Assembly (NCBI GenBank): GCA_050251715.1
Contig: JBFWMG010000016.1
Coordinates: 1 to 64,000, forward strand
DNA length: 64,000 nucleotides
Direction: 5' to 3'
Origin: JBFWMG01 sp050251715
Lineage (GTDB): Bacteria; Desulfobacterota; Desulfovibrionia; Desulfovibrionales; Desulfovibrionaceae
Each line of letters opens with the position of its first letter. The first letter of the stretch is position 1. Below are positions 43,451-52,114 of the stretch, one piece after another. A model generated the notes under the pieces. That model worked only from the letters and a program-made list of their open reading frames with translations. It searched no databases and was not told the origin of the DNA. Made by a program: the position numbers and the translations under genes.

Positions 43451-44493
43451 TCGATCTCATGCAATCCCTGGCCGACCTGCTGGAGCAGGGCGAAGACGCG
43501 GCCCTGGCCGCCATATGCCTGCAAAGCGGCTCCACGCCGCGCACGGCGGGCGCGTGCATGGCCGTGCGCCGCAACGGGTCCATCCACGGCACCATCGGCG
43601 GCGGGCTGGTGGAGGCGCAGGTCATAACGGCCTGCCGCGCCCTCCTCGACTCGGACGCCCCGGCCCGGCTGCACCGCTTTGACCTGGACAACACCCAGGC
43701 CGCCCAGGCGGGCATGATCTGCGGCGGCAGGCTGGATGTGGCGCTCGTGCGCCTGGCCGCCAACGCACCCGATGGTGCGCTGTGCCGCGCCGCCGTGGCG
43801 GCCTTGCGCCAGGGGCGGACCGCGACCCTGGTCTGCGGTTTGGACGGGCCTGAACGCTTTGTGCTGCTGGACAACGCCCCGGCCCCGGACCTGCCCCAAC
43901 CGCCCGACGCCCTGGTGCGGGCCGCGACCGGCGCCCTGGCGCGCCTGCCGGAAGCGCAGGCCATGGACACCCCGTCGGGCCGCGTGCTCGTGCTGCCCAT
44001 GGCCGTGCAAAGCACGGCCATCATCGTGGGAGCCGGGCATGTGGGGCAGCACACCGCCGCCATGCTGGCCCAGGTGGGCTTTCGCACCGTGGTCATCGAC
44101 GACCGGGCCGAATTCGCCAACCCCGAGCGGTTCCCCACCGCGTCCCGCATCCTTGTGCCCGGCAGCTTCGAGGGCTGCCTGGACGCGGCGGGCGTGAACG
44201 CGGACAGCTACGTGGTCATCCTCACGCGCGGCCACGTGCACGACAAGACCGTGCTGGCCCAGGCGCTGCGCACGCCCGCCGCGTACATCGGCATGATCGG
44301 CAGCCGCCGCAAGCGCGACGCCACCTACGCCGCCCTGCGCGCCGAGGGCGTGGACGACGCGGCCATCGCCCGCACCCACTGTCCCATAGGCCTCGCCATC
44401 GGCGCGGAAACGCCCGAGGAAATCGCCCTGTCCATCGCGGCGGAAATGGTGCAGGCGCGGGCGCACAGGAGGCGGCGTGGCCCCGGCATGTGA
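43447..44493 (+). CDS. XdhC-family molybdoenzyme maturation factor
   Basis: A 348-residue XdhC/CoxI-type protein. The N-terminal domain has QSGSTPRTAGACMAVRRNGS and GTIGGGLVEAQV. The C-terminal Rossmann domain has IIVGAGHVGQHTAAMLAQVG, VVIDDRAEFANPERFP, LTRGHVHDKTVLAQAL, YIGMIGSRRK and CPIGLAIGAETPEEIALSI. XdhC binds molybdenum cofactor and helps insert its sulfurated form into xanthine-oxidase-family enzymes, here presumably MOP. The ATG overlaps the ligase stop; the end overlaps the next gene by 17 bases. Confidence 0.92.
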   Translation: MIDLMQSLADLLEQGEDAALAAICLQSGSTPRTAGACMAVRRNGSIHGTIGGGLVEAQVITACRALLDSDAPARLHRFDLDNTQAAQAGMICGGRLDVALVRLAANAPDGALCRAAVAALRQGRTATLVCGLDGPERFVLLDNAPAPDLPQPPDALVRAATGALARLPEAQAMDTPSGRVLVLPMAVQSTAIIVGAGHVGQHTAAMLAQVGFRTVVIDDRAEFANPERFPTASRILVPGSFEGCLDAAGVNADSYVVILTRGHVHDKTVLAQALRTPAAYIGMIGSRRKRDATYAALRAEGVDDAAIARTHCPIGLAIGAETPEEIALSIAAEMVQARAHRRRRGPGM

Positions 44494-45637
44494 GCCCGGC
44501 GCGCTGGACGCCGTCATCCTGGCGGCGGGCCTGTCCAGCCGCATGGACGGCTTCAAGCCGCTCTACCCCTTGGGCAACGGCACGGTGCTGGGCCAGGCCA
44601 TCGCCCTGTTCCAGGACGCGGGCGTGCGCGAGGTACTGGTGGTGTCGGGCCACAACGGCGCGGCCGTGGACGCGGCGGCGCGCGCTGCCGGGGCGCGCCC
44701 CGTGCGCAACCACGCCTTTGCCTCGGGCATGTTCACTTCCGTGCAGGCGGGCGCGGCGGCGCTGCGGCCCGATGCGGCGGCGTTCCTGCTGCTGCCCGTG
44801 GACATCCCCCTGGTGCGGCCCGCCACGGTGCGCGCGCTCCTGGCCGCGTGGCGCGGCCACGCGCGGCTGGTCACGCACCCCACATTTCGCGGCACACGAG
44901 GCCACCCGCCGCTGGTCGCCGCCCTCCTGCGCGAGGCCATCATCCGGTGGACCGGCCCCCGGGGTCTGCGCGGCCTGTTGGACACCCTGGAGGCGCGCGC
45001 CTCCTACGATGTGGCCGACGTGCCGGTGGCGGACGCGGGCATCCTGCACGACATGGACACCGAGGCGGACTATGCCCGCCTGGCCGCGCGCTGGAGCCAA
45101 CGCGACCTGCCCAGCCGCGAGGAATGCGCGGCCCTGCTGCGCCTGGCGGGCACCCCGGCCCTCGCCGTGGCGCACGGCCAGGCCGTGGCCAAGGTGGCCG
45201 TGGCCGTGGCCGAGGCGCTCAACCGGCACGGCGCCGGTCCCTCGCTGGACAGCGACCGCATAGACCGCGCCGCCCTGCTGCACGACGTGGCCAAGGGCGA
45301 CGCGCACCACGAGGCCGCCGGGGCCGCCCTGCTCGACGCGCACGGCTTCCCGGCCATCGGCGCCATCGTGGCCGCGCACCGGGACATCCCGCCCCACCCC
45401 GAACGCCCCCTGGACGAGGCGGACGTGGTGTTCATGGCCGACAAGCTGGTGGCTGGCGTCACGCTCGTGCCCATCGAGGCCCGGTACGGCCAGGTGCTTG
45501 AACGGCACGGCCACGACCCCGTGGCCCGCGCGGCCATCGAAGGCCGCCTGGCCAACGCCCTGGCCATGCGCCAGCGCATGGAGGCCGTCACGGCCATCCC
45601 GCTGACCGCTCTGGCGGCCCAGGCCTTGGAGGCATGA
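44477..45637 (+). CDS. MocA-like nucleotidyltransferase fused to an HD domain (DVU1551 type)
   Basis: A 386-residue two-domain protein. Residues ~10-200 are a MobA/MocA-type NTP transferase: ILAAGLSSRMDGFKPLYPLG, SVQAGAAALRP, LLLPVDIPLVRPATVRALL and GHPPLV. This suggests cytidylation of molybdopterin to give the MCD form used by MOP. The second half is an HD phosphohydrolase-type domain with HGQAVAKVAVAVAEAL, ALLHDVAKGDAHHEAAG and VAAHRDIPP. The start is a GTG at 44477, overlapping XdhC. Fusion of cofactor transferase and HD hydrolase is unusual, and the HD substrate is unknown. Confidence 0.85.
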   Translation: MAPACEPGALDAVILAAGLSSRMDGFKPLYPLGNGTVLGQAIALFQDAGVREVLVVSGHNGAAVDAAARAAGARPVRNHAFASGMFTSVQAGAAALRPDAAAFLLLPVDIPLVRPATVRALLAAWRGHARLVTHPTFRGTRGHPPLVAALLREAIIRWTGPRGLRGLLDTLEARASYDVADVPVADAGILHDMDTEADYARLAARWSQRDLPSREECAALLRLAGTPALAVAHGQAVAKVAVAVAEALNRHGAGPSLDSDRIDRAALLHDVAKGDAHHEAAGAALLDAHGFPAIGAIVAAHRDIPPHPERPLDEADVVFMADKLVAGVTLVPIEARYGQVLERHGHDPVARAAIEGRLANALAMRQRMEAVTAIPLTALAAQALEA

Positions 45638-46251
45638 TGCGCGGCATGGTCCTGCTGCTGCGCCACGGGCGCATCCCCCAGGTTTCCCCCCGCCGCTTCG
45701 TGGGCCAGACCGACCCGCCCCTGGACAACGTGGGCCGCGCCCAGGCCGAGGCCGTGCGCCGCCGCCTGGAGGACACGCCCCTGGCCAGGGTGGTGTCCAG
45801 CGACCTGCGCCGCGCCCTGGACACGGCGGCCATCGTGTGCCGTGGCAGGGAGATGCGCATCGAACCCGAACCCGCCCTGCGCGAAATCTGCCTGGGCGCG
45901 TGGGAAGGGTTGACCGTGGACGAGGTGCGGGCCCGCTTCCCCGGCGCGTACGAGGCGCGCGGCCAGGACATGGCCCACGCCCGGCCCGAGGGCGGCGAAA
46001 GTTTTGCCGATCTGGACGCGCGCGCCTGGCCCGTGTTCGCACGCGTCGCGCGGACCGCCCATGCGGCGGGAGCCACGCTGGTGGTGGCCCACGCGGGGGT
46101 GAACAGGGTGCTGCTGTGCCACGCCCTTGGCATGCCTCTGGCCCACCTGTTCCGGCTGGGCCAGGACTACTGTTGCCTGAACGTCATCCAGCCCGCGCAC
46201 CACGGCTTTGTGCTGCACGGCCTCAATCAGCTCCAGGAGGAATCCCCATGA
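45634..46251 (+). CDS. Histidine phosphatase (phosphoglycerate mutase-like) protein
   Basis: A 205-residue member of the histidine phosphatase superfamily. The catalytic LLLRHGRIP, SSDLRRALDTA, REICLGAWEGLTVDEV and the second His in VVAHAGVNRVLL are all present. Related enzymes include alpha-ribazole phosphatase (CobC), but no cobalamin genes are nearby. Overlaps at both ends (ATGA) tie it to the MocA/HD gene and the unknown gene after it, so its substrate may be a nucleotide or cofactor by-product in this cluster. Confidence 0.85.
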   Translation: MMRGMVLLLRHGRIPQVSPRRFVGQTDPPLDNVGRAQAEAVRRRLEDTPLARVVSSDLRRALDTAAIVCRGREMRIEPEPALREICLGAWEGLTVDEVRARFPGAYEARGQDMAHARPEGGESFADLDARAWPVFARVARTAHAAGATLVVAHAGVNRVLLCHALGMPLAHLFRLGQDYCCLNVIQPAHHGFVLHGLNQLQEESP

Positions 46252-46940
46252 AACTGACGCCCGTGGTCGCCCTTTCCCTGGCTCTGCAACGGACCTTTCC
46301 CCACGTGTTCCGGCAGGTTCACCTGCTCAAGACCAAACACGACCAGGGCGAGTCGCCGCGCCTCGCGTGGCCGGACTGGTGCGTGTTCCCCATCGGCCTG
46401 TCCTTTGACCTGTTGCGCGGGTCGTATGGGTATGAGCGCAACGGCGTGGAGCCGTTTCTGCTCTCGGCCCTGGCCGGTTGGGAGACGGAACGGCGCATCG
46501 TGCGGCTCGACCCCGCCGCCCTGCCCCGCACGGACGGCCTGCCCTCGGTCAACGGGGTGCCGGTCACGGCCCTGAGCAGCCAGACGTGGCGCTGCCTGTA
46601 CGTGGCGTATGAGGGAGACGCGGAAGAGACGCATGGCGCCTTGGGATCATTCATTTTCTGCAACTACAACGGCCCCGGCGAGGATGACCTCGTGTTCCTG
46701 CTCCACCTGGACCCGTACCGGGTGGAGCCAGTGACCTTCCCGTTGCAGCCTCGCGGCAAGACCCTGGGCGGCCTGGCCGTTGATCTGGAACGCGCCCTGC
46801 GCGCGGGCTGCCCCACGGCGGCGCGGGCCGAAGACGGGCTGTTCGACACGCTCATGGCGCTGTGCCGGGTCAATCTGGGATTTCTGGACACCATCTGCCG
46901 CGCCCCGCACTGCGCCGCCCAAACCCTGCGTCCCCAATAG
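46248..46940 (+). CDS. Conserved-looking protein of unknown function ending the MOP cluster
   Basis: A 230-residue soluble protein that I do not recognise. It has no signal peptide, membrane segment or metal motif apart from a C-terminal CRAPHC. CAGGAGG precedes the ATG at 46248, which overlaps the phosphatase stop, so it is real and co-translated. Its aromatic-rich segments (WPDWCVFPIGLSFDLLRGSY, SFIFCNYNGPGEDDLVF) suggest a compact beta-rich domain. It is the last gene before a promoter region. Confidence 0.75.
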   Translation: MKLTPVVALSLALQRTFPHVFRQVHLLKTKHDQGESPRLAWPDWCVFPIGLSFDLLRGSYGYERNGVEPFLLSALAGWETERRIVRLDPAALPRTDGLPSVNGVPVTALSSQTWRCLYVAYEGDAEETHGALGSFIFCNYNGPGEDDLVFLLHLDPYRVEPVTFPLQPRGKTLGGLAVDLERALRAGCPTAARAEDGLFDTLMALCRVNLGFLDTICRAPHCAAQTLRPQ

Positions 46941-47252
46941 CCCCGGCCGGACGGCCGCAGCCCCATCCGCACCCCGCCACGCCCGGTGGCGCGGCCGCTC
47001 GCCATGGCCCGTCCCCCTGCGGCGCGCCTCTCCCCCGGAGCAGAACGGCGCGTGCACGCGCCCGTATGCCCCCTCCAGCCAGCCGCCTTGCCCGAATACA
47101 CACAGTCACTCCGAGCAAATACGCGCAACCAGGCACGCGCATTGACATTGTCGAAACAGCCAAGCCCCTGCAATAGACAGAATCTATCTATTTGATTCAA
47201 AATAATAATGTGTTATTTTTAACATGCGAGTTGGCAGTAACAGGGAGTGGCG
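46941..47252. other. Intergenic region before the transposase-like gene
   Basis: 312 bases without a gene. The left two thirds is GC-rich and featureless. The right part (47160-47230) is AT-rich with TTGATT, then after 17 bases ATTTTT, a weak promoter candidate, and a small imperfect inverted repeat AATAA/TTATT. No terminal inverted repeat of an insertion sequence is visible. Confidence 0.4.
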
Positions 47253-48113
47253 ATGGACGTAACCTCTTTTCTTAAAATAGGAAAATCAGAAGCGAGCGCA
47301 CGGCGCTTTTTGGCGGCGACATGCTGGGGCAAGGAAAAAAAATCGTGCCCCCGCTGCGGCGCGCAACCGGTCTACGCGCTTTCGGACCACCGCCTGCGCT
47401 GCGGGGCGTGCGGCTACACCTTCCATGACTTCAGCCGCCGTTTCCTGAACAATTGCGGGCTGACGGCGCAGCAGTGGGTCTGGTGCATCCGGCTTTTCTG
47501 CCTGGACACGCAGCCCGCCGTCATGGCGCGGCAGCTCGACATCACCCCCAACACGGCGGCCAGGGCCATCAAGACCATCCGCGCCGCCATCATGGCCCAC
47601 TCCCTGGATGCGCCGCTCATCTTCGAACGCGGCCTCGGCTCGTCCCTGGGCACGGCCCGCACGCGGCGCAGGCGCTCGGGTCCGGGCGGCGGGCCGCAGG
47701 TGTTGCCCGTGCTCGGCGTGGTGGAGACCGGGGGCATGGTCTTCGTGGATCTCATCCCGGATCTGGCCCCGGAATCCGTGGCCCATTTCTGCGCCAACTT
47801 CGGCCTCAAGGCGGCCCGGGTGGGCGACGTCATCTATACGGACCGCTACCAGCACTACCAGACCCTCATGGTCTGCGACAAAGCCCTGCGCCAGGTTCCC
47901 CTGCTGCGCCGCAACGACAGGAAACTCGCCATAGACGCCACGCACGGCTTCTGGCCCTACGCCAAGGAGCAGCTCAAGCAGCGGCGCGGCATCGCATGCC
48001 GCTATTTCCTCTTGTACATCAAGGAGTTGGAATTCCGTTTCAACAACCGGGCCCACGACATCTTCCATGATGTGGCCCGGTGCCTGTGCGCCCTGGTGCC
48101 AAAACTCAAGTAA
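47253..48113 (+). CDS. Transposase-derived protein (IS1595/ISXO2-like), probably inactive and domesticated
   Basis: A 286-residue protein. The N-terminal zinc ribbon CPRCGAQPVYALSDHRLRCG plus GYTFHDFSRR and the helix-turn-helix (ARQLDITPNTAARAIKTIR) are as in IS1595-type transposases. The DDE-like region keeps VLGVVETGG, VIYTDRYQHYQTL (second acidic residue) and HGFWPYAKEQLKQ. However, the usual first acidic motif (DExYxG) is missing and the third Glu before FW is replaced. I see no inverted repeats. GGGAG lies before the ATG. It sits 114 bases upstream of fdhA on the same strand, so it may have become a DNA-binding regulator. Confidence 0.75.
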   Translation: MDVTSFLKIGKSEASARRFLAATCWGKEKKSCPRCGAQPVYALSDHRLRCGACGYTFHDFSRRFLNNCGLTAQQWVWCIRLFCLDTQPAVMARQLDITPNTAARAIKTIRAAIMAHSLDAPLIFERGLGSSLGTARTRRRRSGPGGGPQVLPVLGVVETGGMVFVDLIPDLAPESVAHFCANFGLKAARVGDVIYTDRYQHYQTLMVCDKALRQVPLLRRNDRKLAIDATHGFWPYAKEQLKQRRGIACRYFLLYIKELEFRFNNRAHDIFHDVARCLCALVPKLK

Positions 48114-48227
48114 GTCGCCCCCCTCTTCGTTTCCCGGTCACCCCCCGTTCCCCTATGGTTGCGCACAATGACAACCCCGGCGGCACCTTGCCGCACTGGA
48201 TGCAACCGTTCATGAAGGAGGAAACGT

Positions 48228-51200
48228 ATGAAGCTCGACAGGAGACGGTTTCTCAAGCTGTCGACCCTCGCCGCCACGGCCACGGCCTTTGGTGGCCTGG
48301 GATTCGGCCTGGAGACGCCCCGCGCGCACGCGCAACTGCTCAAAACGCGCTGGGCCAAACAGACGACATCCATCTGTCCCTACTGCGCCGTGGGGTGCGG
48401 CCTCATCGTGCACACGGACACGGCGAACCTGCGCGCCATCAACACCGAGGGCGACCCGGACCACCCGATCAACGAGGGGTCGCTGTGCGCCAAGGGCGCG
48501 TCGCTGTGGCAACTGGGCGAAAACGACGAGCGGCCCAAGGCGCCCATGTACCGCGCGCCCTACAGCAACGAATGGAAGACCGTGTCCTGGGAGTGGGCCT
48601 TGGAGCGCATTGCCGAGCGCGTGAAGGAAACCCGCGACGCCACCTTCACTGCGGTCAACGCCAAGGGCCAGACCGTGAACCGGTGCGACGGCATCGCCTC
48701 GGTGGGCTCGGCGGCCATCGACAACGAGGAATGCTGGTCCTACCAGGCCATCCTGCGCGCGCTGGGTCTCGTGTACATCGAGCACCAGGCGCGCATCTGC
48801 CACAGCTCCACCGTGGCCGCCCTGGCCGAATCCTTTGGCCGCGGCGCCATGACCAACCACTGGATCGACATCAAGAACAGCGACTGCGTCCTGGTCATGG
48901 GCAGCAACGCGGCGGAAAACCACCCCATCTCCATGAAATGGGTGCTGCGCGCCATGGACAAGGGCGCCAAGCTCATCAGCGTGGACCCGCGCTTCACCCG
49001 CACCTCCTCCAAAGCGGACCTCTACTGCCGCATCCGGGCGGGCACGGACATCGCGGTGCTCGGCGGCCTCATCAAATACATCCTGGACCACGACCTCATC
49101 CAGCGCGACTACGTGGTCAGCCACACCAACGCCCCCTACATCGTGGGCAAGGATTTCGACTTCCATGACGGCCTGTTCTCCGGGTACAAGCCCAACCCGG
49201 ACAGCGCCGACTATGCCGGCTCCTACGACAAGAAGAAGTGGGCCTTCGAACTGGACGACCAGGGCGTGCCCAAGAAGGATCCCACCCTCAAGCACCCCCG
49301 CTGCGTCTACAACCTGCTCAAAAAGCACTACGCCCGCTACGACGCGGACCGCGTGGTGGGAGCCTCCGGCGCGGACAAGAAGGCGCTGCTCGAATTCTAC
49401 AAGCTCTACGCGGCCACGGGCAAGCCCGACAAGACCGGCACCATCATGTATGCCATGGGCTGGACCCAGCATACCGTGGGCGTGCAGTACATCCGCACCA
49501 TGGCCATGGTGCAACTGCTGCTGGGCAACATCGGCCTGGCGGGCGGCGGCGTGAACGCGCTGCGCGGCGAATCCAACGTGCAGGGCTCCACGGACCACTG
49601 CCTGCTGTGGCACATCCTGCCCGGCTACCTGGGCACGCCCAACGCGTCCCTCACGTCCCTGGCTCAGTACAACACGGCCAAGAGCGCCCCGCACCTGGCC
49701 GGGGCCAAGGATCCCAAAAGCGCGGCGTGGTGGCAGAACTATCCCAAGTACATGGCCAGCTTCCTCAAGGCCATGTACCCCGGCGCCGCGCCCGAGGACG
49801 GCTACGCCTGGCTGCCCAAGGCCGAGGACGGCAAGACATACACCTGGCTGCAACTCTTCAACGCCATGTACCACGGCGCGTTCAAGGGCTTCTTCTCCTG
49901 GGGACAGAACCCGGCCTGCTCCGGCGCCAATGCGGGCAAGAACCGCAAGGCCTTCGCCAACCTGGACTGGATGGTCAACGTCAACATCTTCGAGAACGAG
50001 ACGAGCAGTTTCTGGAAGGGACCGGACGTGGACCCGGCCTCCATCAAGACCGAGGTGTTCTTCCTGCCCTGCGCCGTGTCCATCGAAAAGGAAGGCTCCA
50101 TCACCAACTCGGGGCGCTGGATGCAGTGGCGCTACCAGGGACCCAAGCCGTGGGGGCTGTCCAAGAGCGACGGCCACATCATGACCGAGCTGTTCATGAA
50201 GATCCGCGAGCTGTACAAGACCAAGGGCGGCGTGTTCCACAAGCCCATCGAGGCGCTCAGCGTGGACATGTGGCAGGACAAGCAGGGCTACAACGCCCAC
50301 AACGTGGCCAAGCTCATCAACGGCTATTTCCTCAAGGATGTGGAGATCAAGGGCACGCTGTACAAGAAGGGCACGCTGGTGCCCAGCTTCGCCTTTTTGC
50401 AGGCGGACGGCTCCACCTGCTCGGGCAACTGGCTGTATTGCAACTCGTACACCGAAAAGGGCAACATGGCCGCCCGCCGCGACAAGACCCAGACCAAGGA
50501 GCAGGCCGCCATCGGCCTGTATCCCAACTGGACGTGGTGCTGGCCGGTCAACCGCCGCATCATCTACAACCGCGCCTCGTGCGACAACAAGGGCGTGCCC
50601 TATGCGCCGCAGAAATCCGTCATCGCCTGGAACGGCGAAAAGTGGATCGGCGACGTGCCGGACGGCGGCTGGGCGCCCGGAACCAAGAGCGCCTTCATCA
50701 TGAAGCCCCACGGCGTGGGTTCCATCTTTGGCCCCGGCCTCAAGGACGGCCCCTTCCCCGAGCACTACGAGCCCATGGAGTGCCCGGTGCTGGAGAACCC
50801 GTTCTCCAAGCAGCTGCACAACCCCGTGGCCCTGCGCTTCACCGAGGAGCCCAAGGCGGTGTGCGACCCGCGCTTCCCCTTCGTGGCCAGCACCTACCGG
50901 GTCACCGAGCACTGGCAGACCGGCCTCATGACCCGCTACACGCCCTGGCTGCTGGAGGCCATGCCGCAGATGTTCGTGGAAATGAGCAAGGAGCTCGCCT
51001 CGTTGCGGGGTATCGCCAACGGCGACAAGGTGTACGTGGAAACCCTGCGCGGCTCCATCTGGGCCGTGGCCGTGGTCACGGGCCGCTTCAAGCCCATCAC
51101 CATCATGGGCCAGACCGTGCACCAGATCGGCATGCCGTGGTGCTACGGCTGGCAGATGCCGCACGACGGCAGCGGCGGCGATTCCGCCAACCTGCTGACC

Positions 51201-51272
51201 CCGTCGGTGGGCGATCCCAATACCGGCATACCCGAGACCAAGGTCTTCATGGCCAACGTCCGCAAAGCGTAG
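48228..51272 (+). CDS. fdhA: Periplasmic formate dehydrogenase catalytic subunit, Cys form
   Basis: A 1014-residue Mo/W-bis-MGD enzyme oxidising formate to CO2 (or reducing CO2). The Tat signal is DRRRFLKLSTLAATATAFGG. The [4Fe-4S] motif is CPYCAVGCGLIVHT with INEGSLCAKG. The active site reads QARICHSSTVAALAESFGRG with Cys191 (TGC at 48798) where most Desulfovibrio and E. coli FdnG enzymes have Sec. Pterin-binding segments include DPRFTRTSSKADLYCRIRAG and ALRGESNVQGSTD. GAAGGAGGAAACG precedes the ATG. It forms the soluble FdhAB dimer with the next gene and should donate to periplasmic cytochromes. Confidence 0.95.
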   Translation: MKLDRRRFLKLSTLAATATAFGGLGFGLETPRAHAQLLKTRWAKQTTSICPYCAVGCGLIVHTDTANLRAINTEGDPDHPINEGSLCAKGASLWQLGENDERPKAPMYRAPYSNEWKTVSWEWALERIAERVKETRDATFTAVNAKGQTVNRCDGIASVGSAAIDNEECWSYQAILRALGLVYIEHQARICHSSTVAALAESFGRGAMTNHWIDIKNSDCVLVMGSNAAENHPISMKWVLRAMDKGAKLISVDPRFTRTSSKADLYCRIRAGTDIAVLGGLIKYILDHDLIQRDYVVSHTNAPYIVGKDFDFHDGLFSGYKPNPDSADYAGSYDKKKWAFELDDQGVPKKDPTLKHPRCVYNLLKKHYARYDADRVVGASGADKKALLEFYKLYAATGKPDKTGTIMYAMGWTQHTVGVQYIRTMAMVQLLLGNIGLAGGGVNALRGESNVQGSTDHCLLWHILPGYLGTPNASLTSLAQYNTAKSAPHLAGAKDPKSAAWWQNYPKYMASFLKAMYPGAAPEDGYAWLPKAEDGKTYTWLQLFNAMYHGAFKGFFSWGQNPACSGANAGKNRKAFANLDWMVNVNIFENETSSFWKGPDVDPASIKTEVFFLPCAVSIEKEGSITNSGRWMQWRYQGPKPWGLSKSDGHIMTELFMKIRELYKTKGGVFHKPIEALSVDMWQDKQGYNAHNVAKLINGYFLKDVEIKGTLYKKGTLVPSFAFLQADGSTCSGNWLYCNSYTEKGNMAARRDKTQTKEQAAIGLYPNWTWCWPVNRRIIYNRASCDNKGVPYAPQKSVIAWNGEKWIGDVPDGGWAPGTKSAFIMKPHGVGSIFGPGLKDGPFPEHYEPMECPVLENPFSKQLHNPVALRFTEEPKAVCDPRFPFVASTYRVTEHWQTGLMTRYTPWLLEAMPQMFVEMSKELASLRGIANGDKVYVETLRGSIWAVAVVTGRFKPITIMGQTVHQIGMPWCYGWQMPHDGSGGDSANLLTPSVGDPNTGIPETKVFMANVRKA

Positions 51273-51286
51273 GAGGCTGAAACACT

Positions 51287-52000
51287 ATGCAAAAGGCATT
51301 CTTCATCGATACGTCGCGGTGCACGGCCTGCCGTGGCTGCCAGGTGGCGTGCAAACAATGGCACAAGCTCCCTGCGGAACCGACCAAAAACGTGGGCTCG
51401 TACCAGAACCCGCAGGATCTGTCGTTCCACACCTACAAGCTGGTGCGCTTCAGCGAGGACGAGACCGGCGGCGGCATGCGGTGGCTGTTCTTCCCCGAGC
51501 AGTGCCGCCACTGCCTGGTGCCGCCCTGCAAGCAGACGGCGGACAATCCCGACGCCATCCTGCAGGACGAGACCACCGGCGCGGTCATCTTCACCGAGCT
51601 GACCGCCAAGGAGGACAAGGACGCCATCCGCGACTCCTGCCCGTATGACATCCCGCGCACGGACCCGGTTTCCGGCATCATGGGCAAGTGCGACATGTGC
51701 CTGGACCGCGTGCACAACGGCCTCAAGCCCGCCTGCGTGCTGTCGTGCCCCACCGGGGCCATGAACTTTGGCGACCGCGACGAGATGCTGGCCCTGGCCA
51801 AGACGCGGTTGGCGAAGGTGAAAAAGAGGAGTCCCCAGGCCATGCTGGCCGATCCGGACGACGTGAGCGTGATCTACCTCTTCGAGGTGGATCCCAAGCG
51901 GTACCACACCCACGCCGTGGCCGAGGCCGCGCCTGTCAGGGGCATGACCCGCAAGGATTTCCTGGCCGCCCTGGCGCGGCCCGTGAAGCATCTGGGATAG
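51287..52000 (+). CDS. fdhB: Formate dehydrogenase iron-sulfur subunit FdhB
   Basis: A 237-residue protein with four [4Fe-4S] binding regions: CTACRGCQVACKQW, CRHCLVPPCKQTA, DSCPYDIPR, and CDMCLDRVHNGLKPACVLSCP. It has no signal peptide, so it is exported with the folded FdhA through Tat. No membrane anchor is present, which fits the soluble FdhAB of Desulfovibrio. It starts 14 bases after fdhA and is followed by a perfect intrinsic terminator. Confidence 0.95.
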   Translation: MQKAFFIDTSRCTACRGCQVACKQWHKLPAEPTKNVGSYQNPQDLSFHTYKLVRFSEDETGGGMRWLFFPEQCRHCLVPPCKQTADNPDAILQDETTGAVIFTELTAKEDKDAIRDSCPYDIPRTDPVSGIMGKCDMCLDRVHNGLKPACVLSCPTGAMNFGDRDEMLALAKTRLAKVKKRSPQAMLADPDDVSVIYLFEVDPKRYHTHAVAEAAPVRGMTRKDFLAALARPVKHLG

Positions 52001-52028
52001 GCGCTCGACACACGCCCCTCCTGCACCG

Positions 52029-52062
52029 ACCGGCTGCGGCGCCCTGCCGCAGCCGGTTTTTA
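52029..52062 (+). terminator. Intrinsic terminator of fdhAB
   Basis: ACCGGCTGCGGC pairs perfectly with GCCGCAGCCGGT around GCCCT and is followed by TTTTATTT. Confidence 0.92.
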
Positions 52063-52114
52063 TTTGCGCAGGGCACCCCTTTGCGGGAACTGCGCGGGGC
52101 GCATTCGGCGGGCG

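Noticed and set aside
47253..48113. An intact, active insertion sequence
   Set aside because: Two of three DDE residues appear missing and no terminal inverted repeats or target duplication are visible.
48210..51164. A 984-codon minus-strand frame
   Set aside because: Antisense shadow of fdhA; no recognisable motif.
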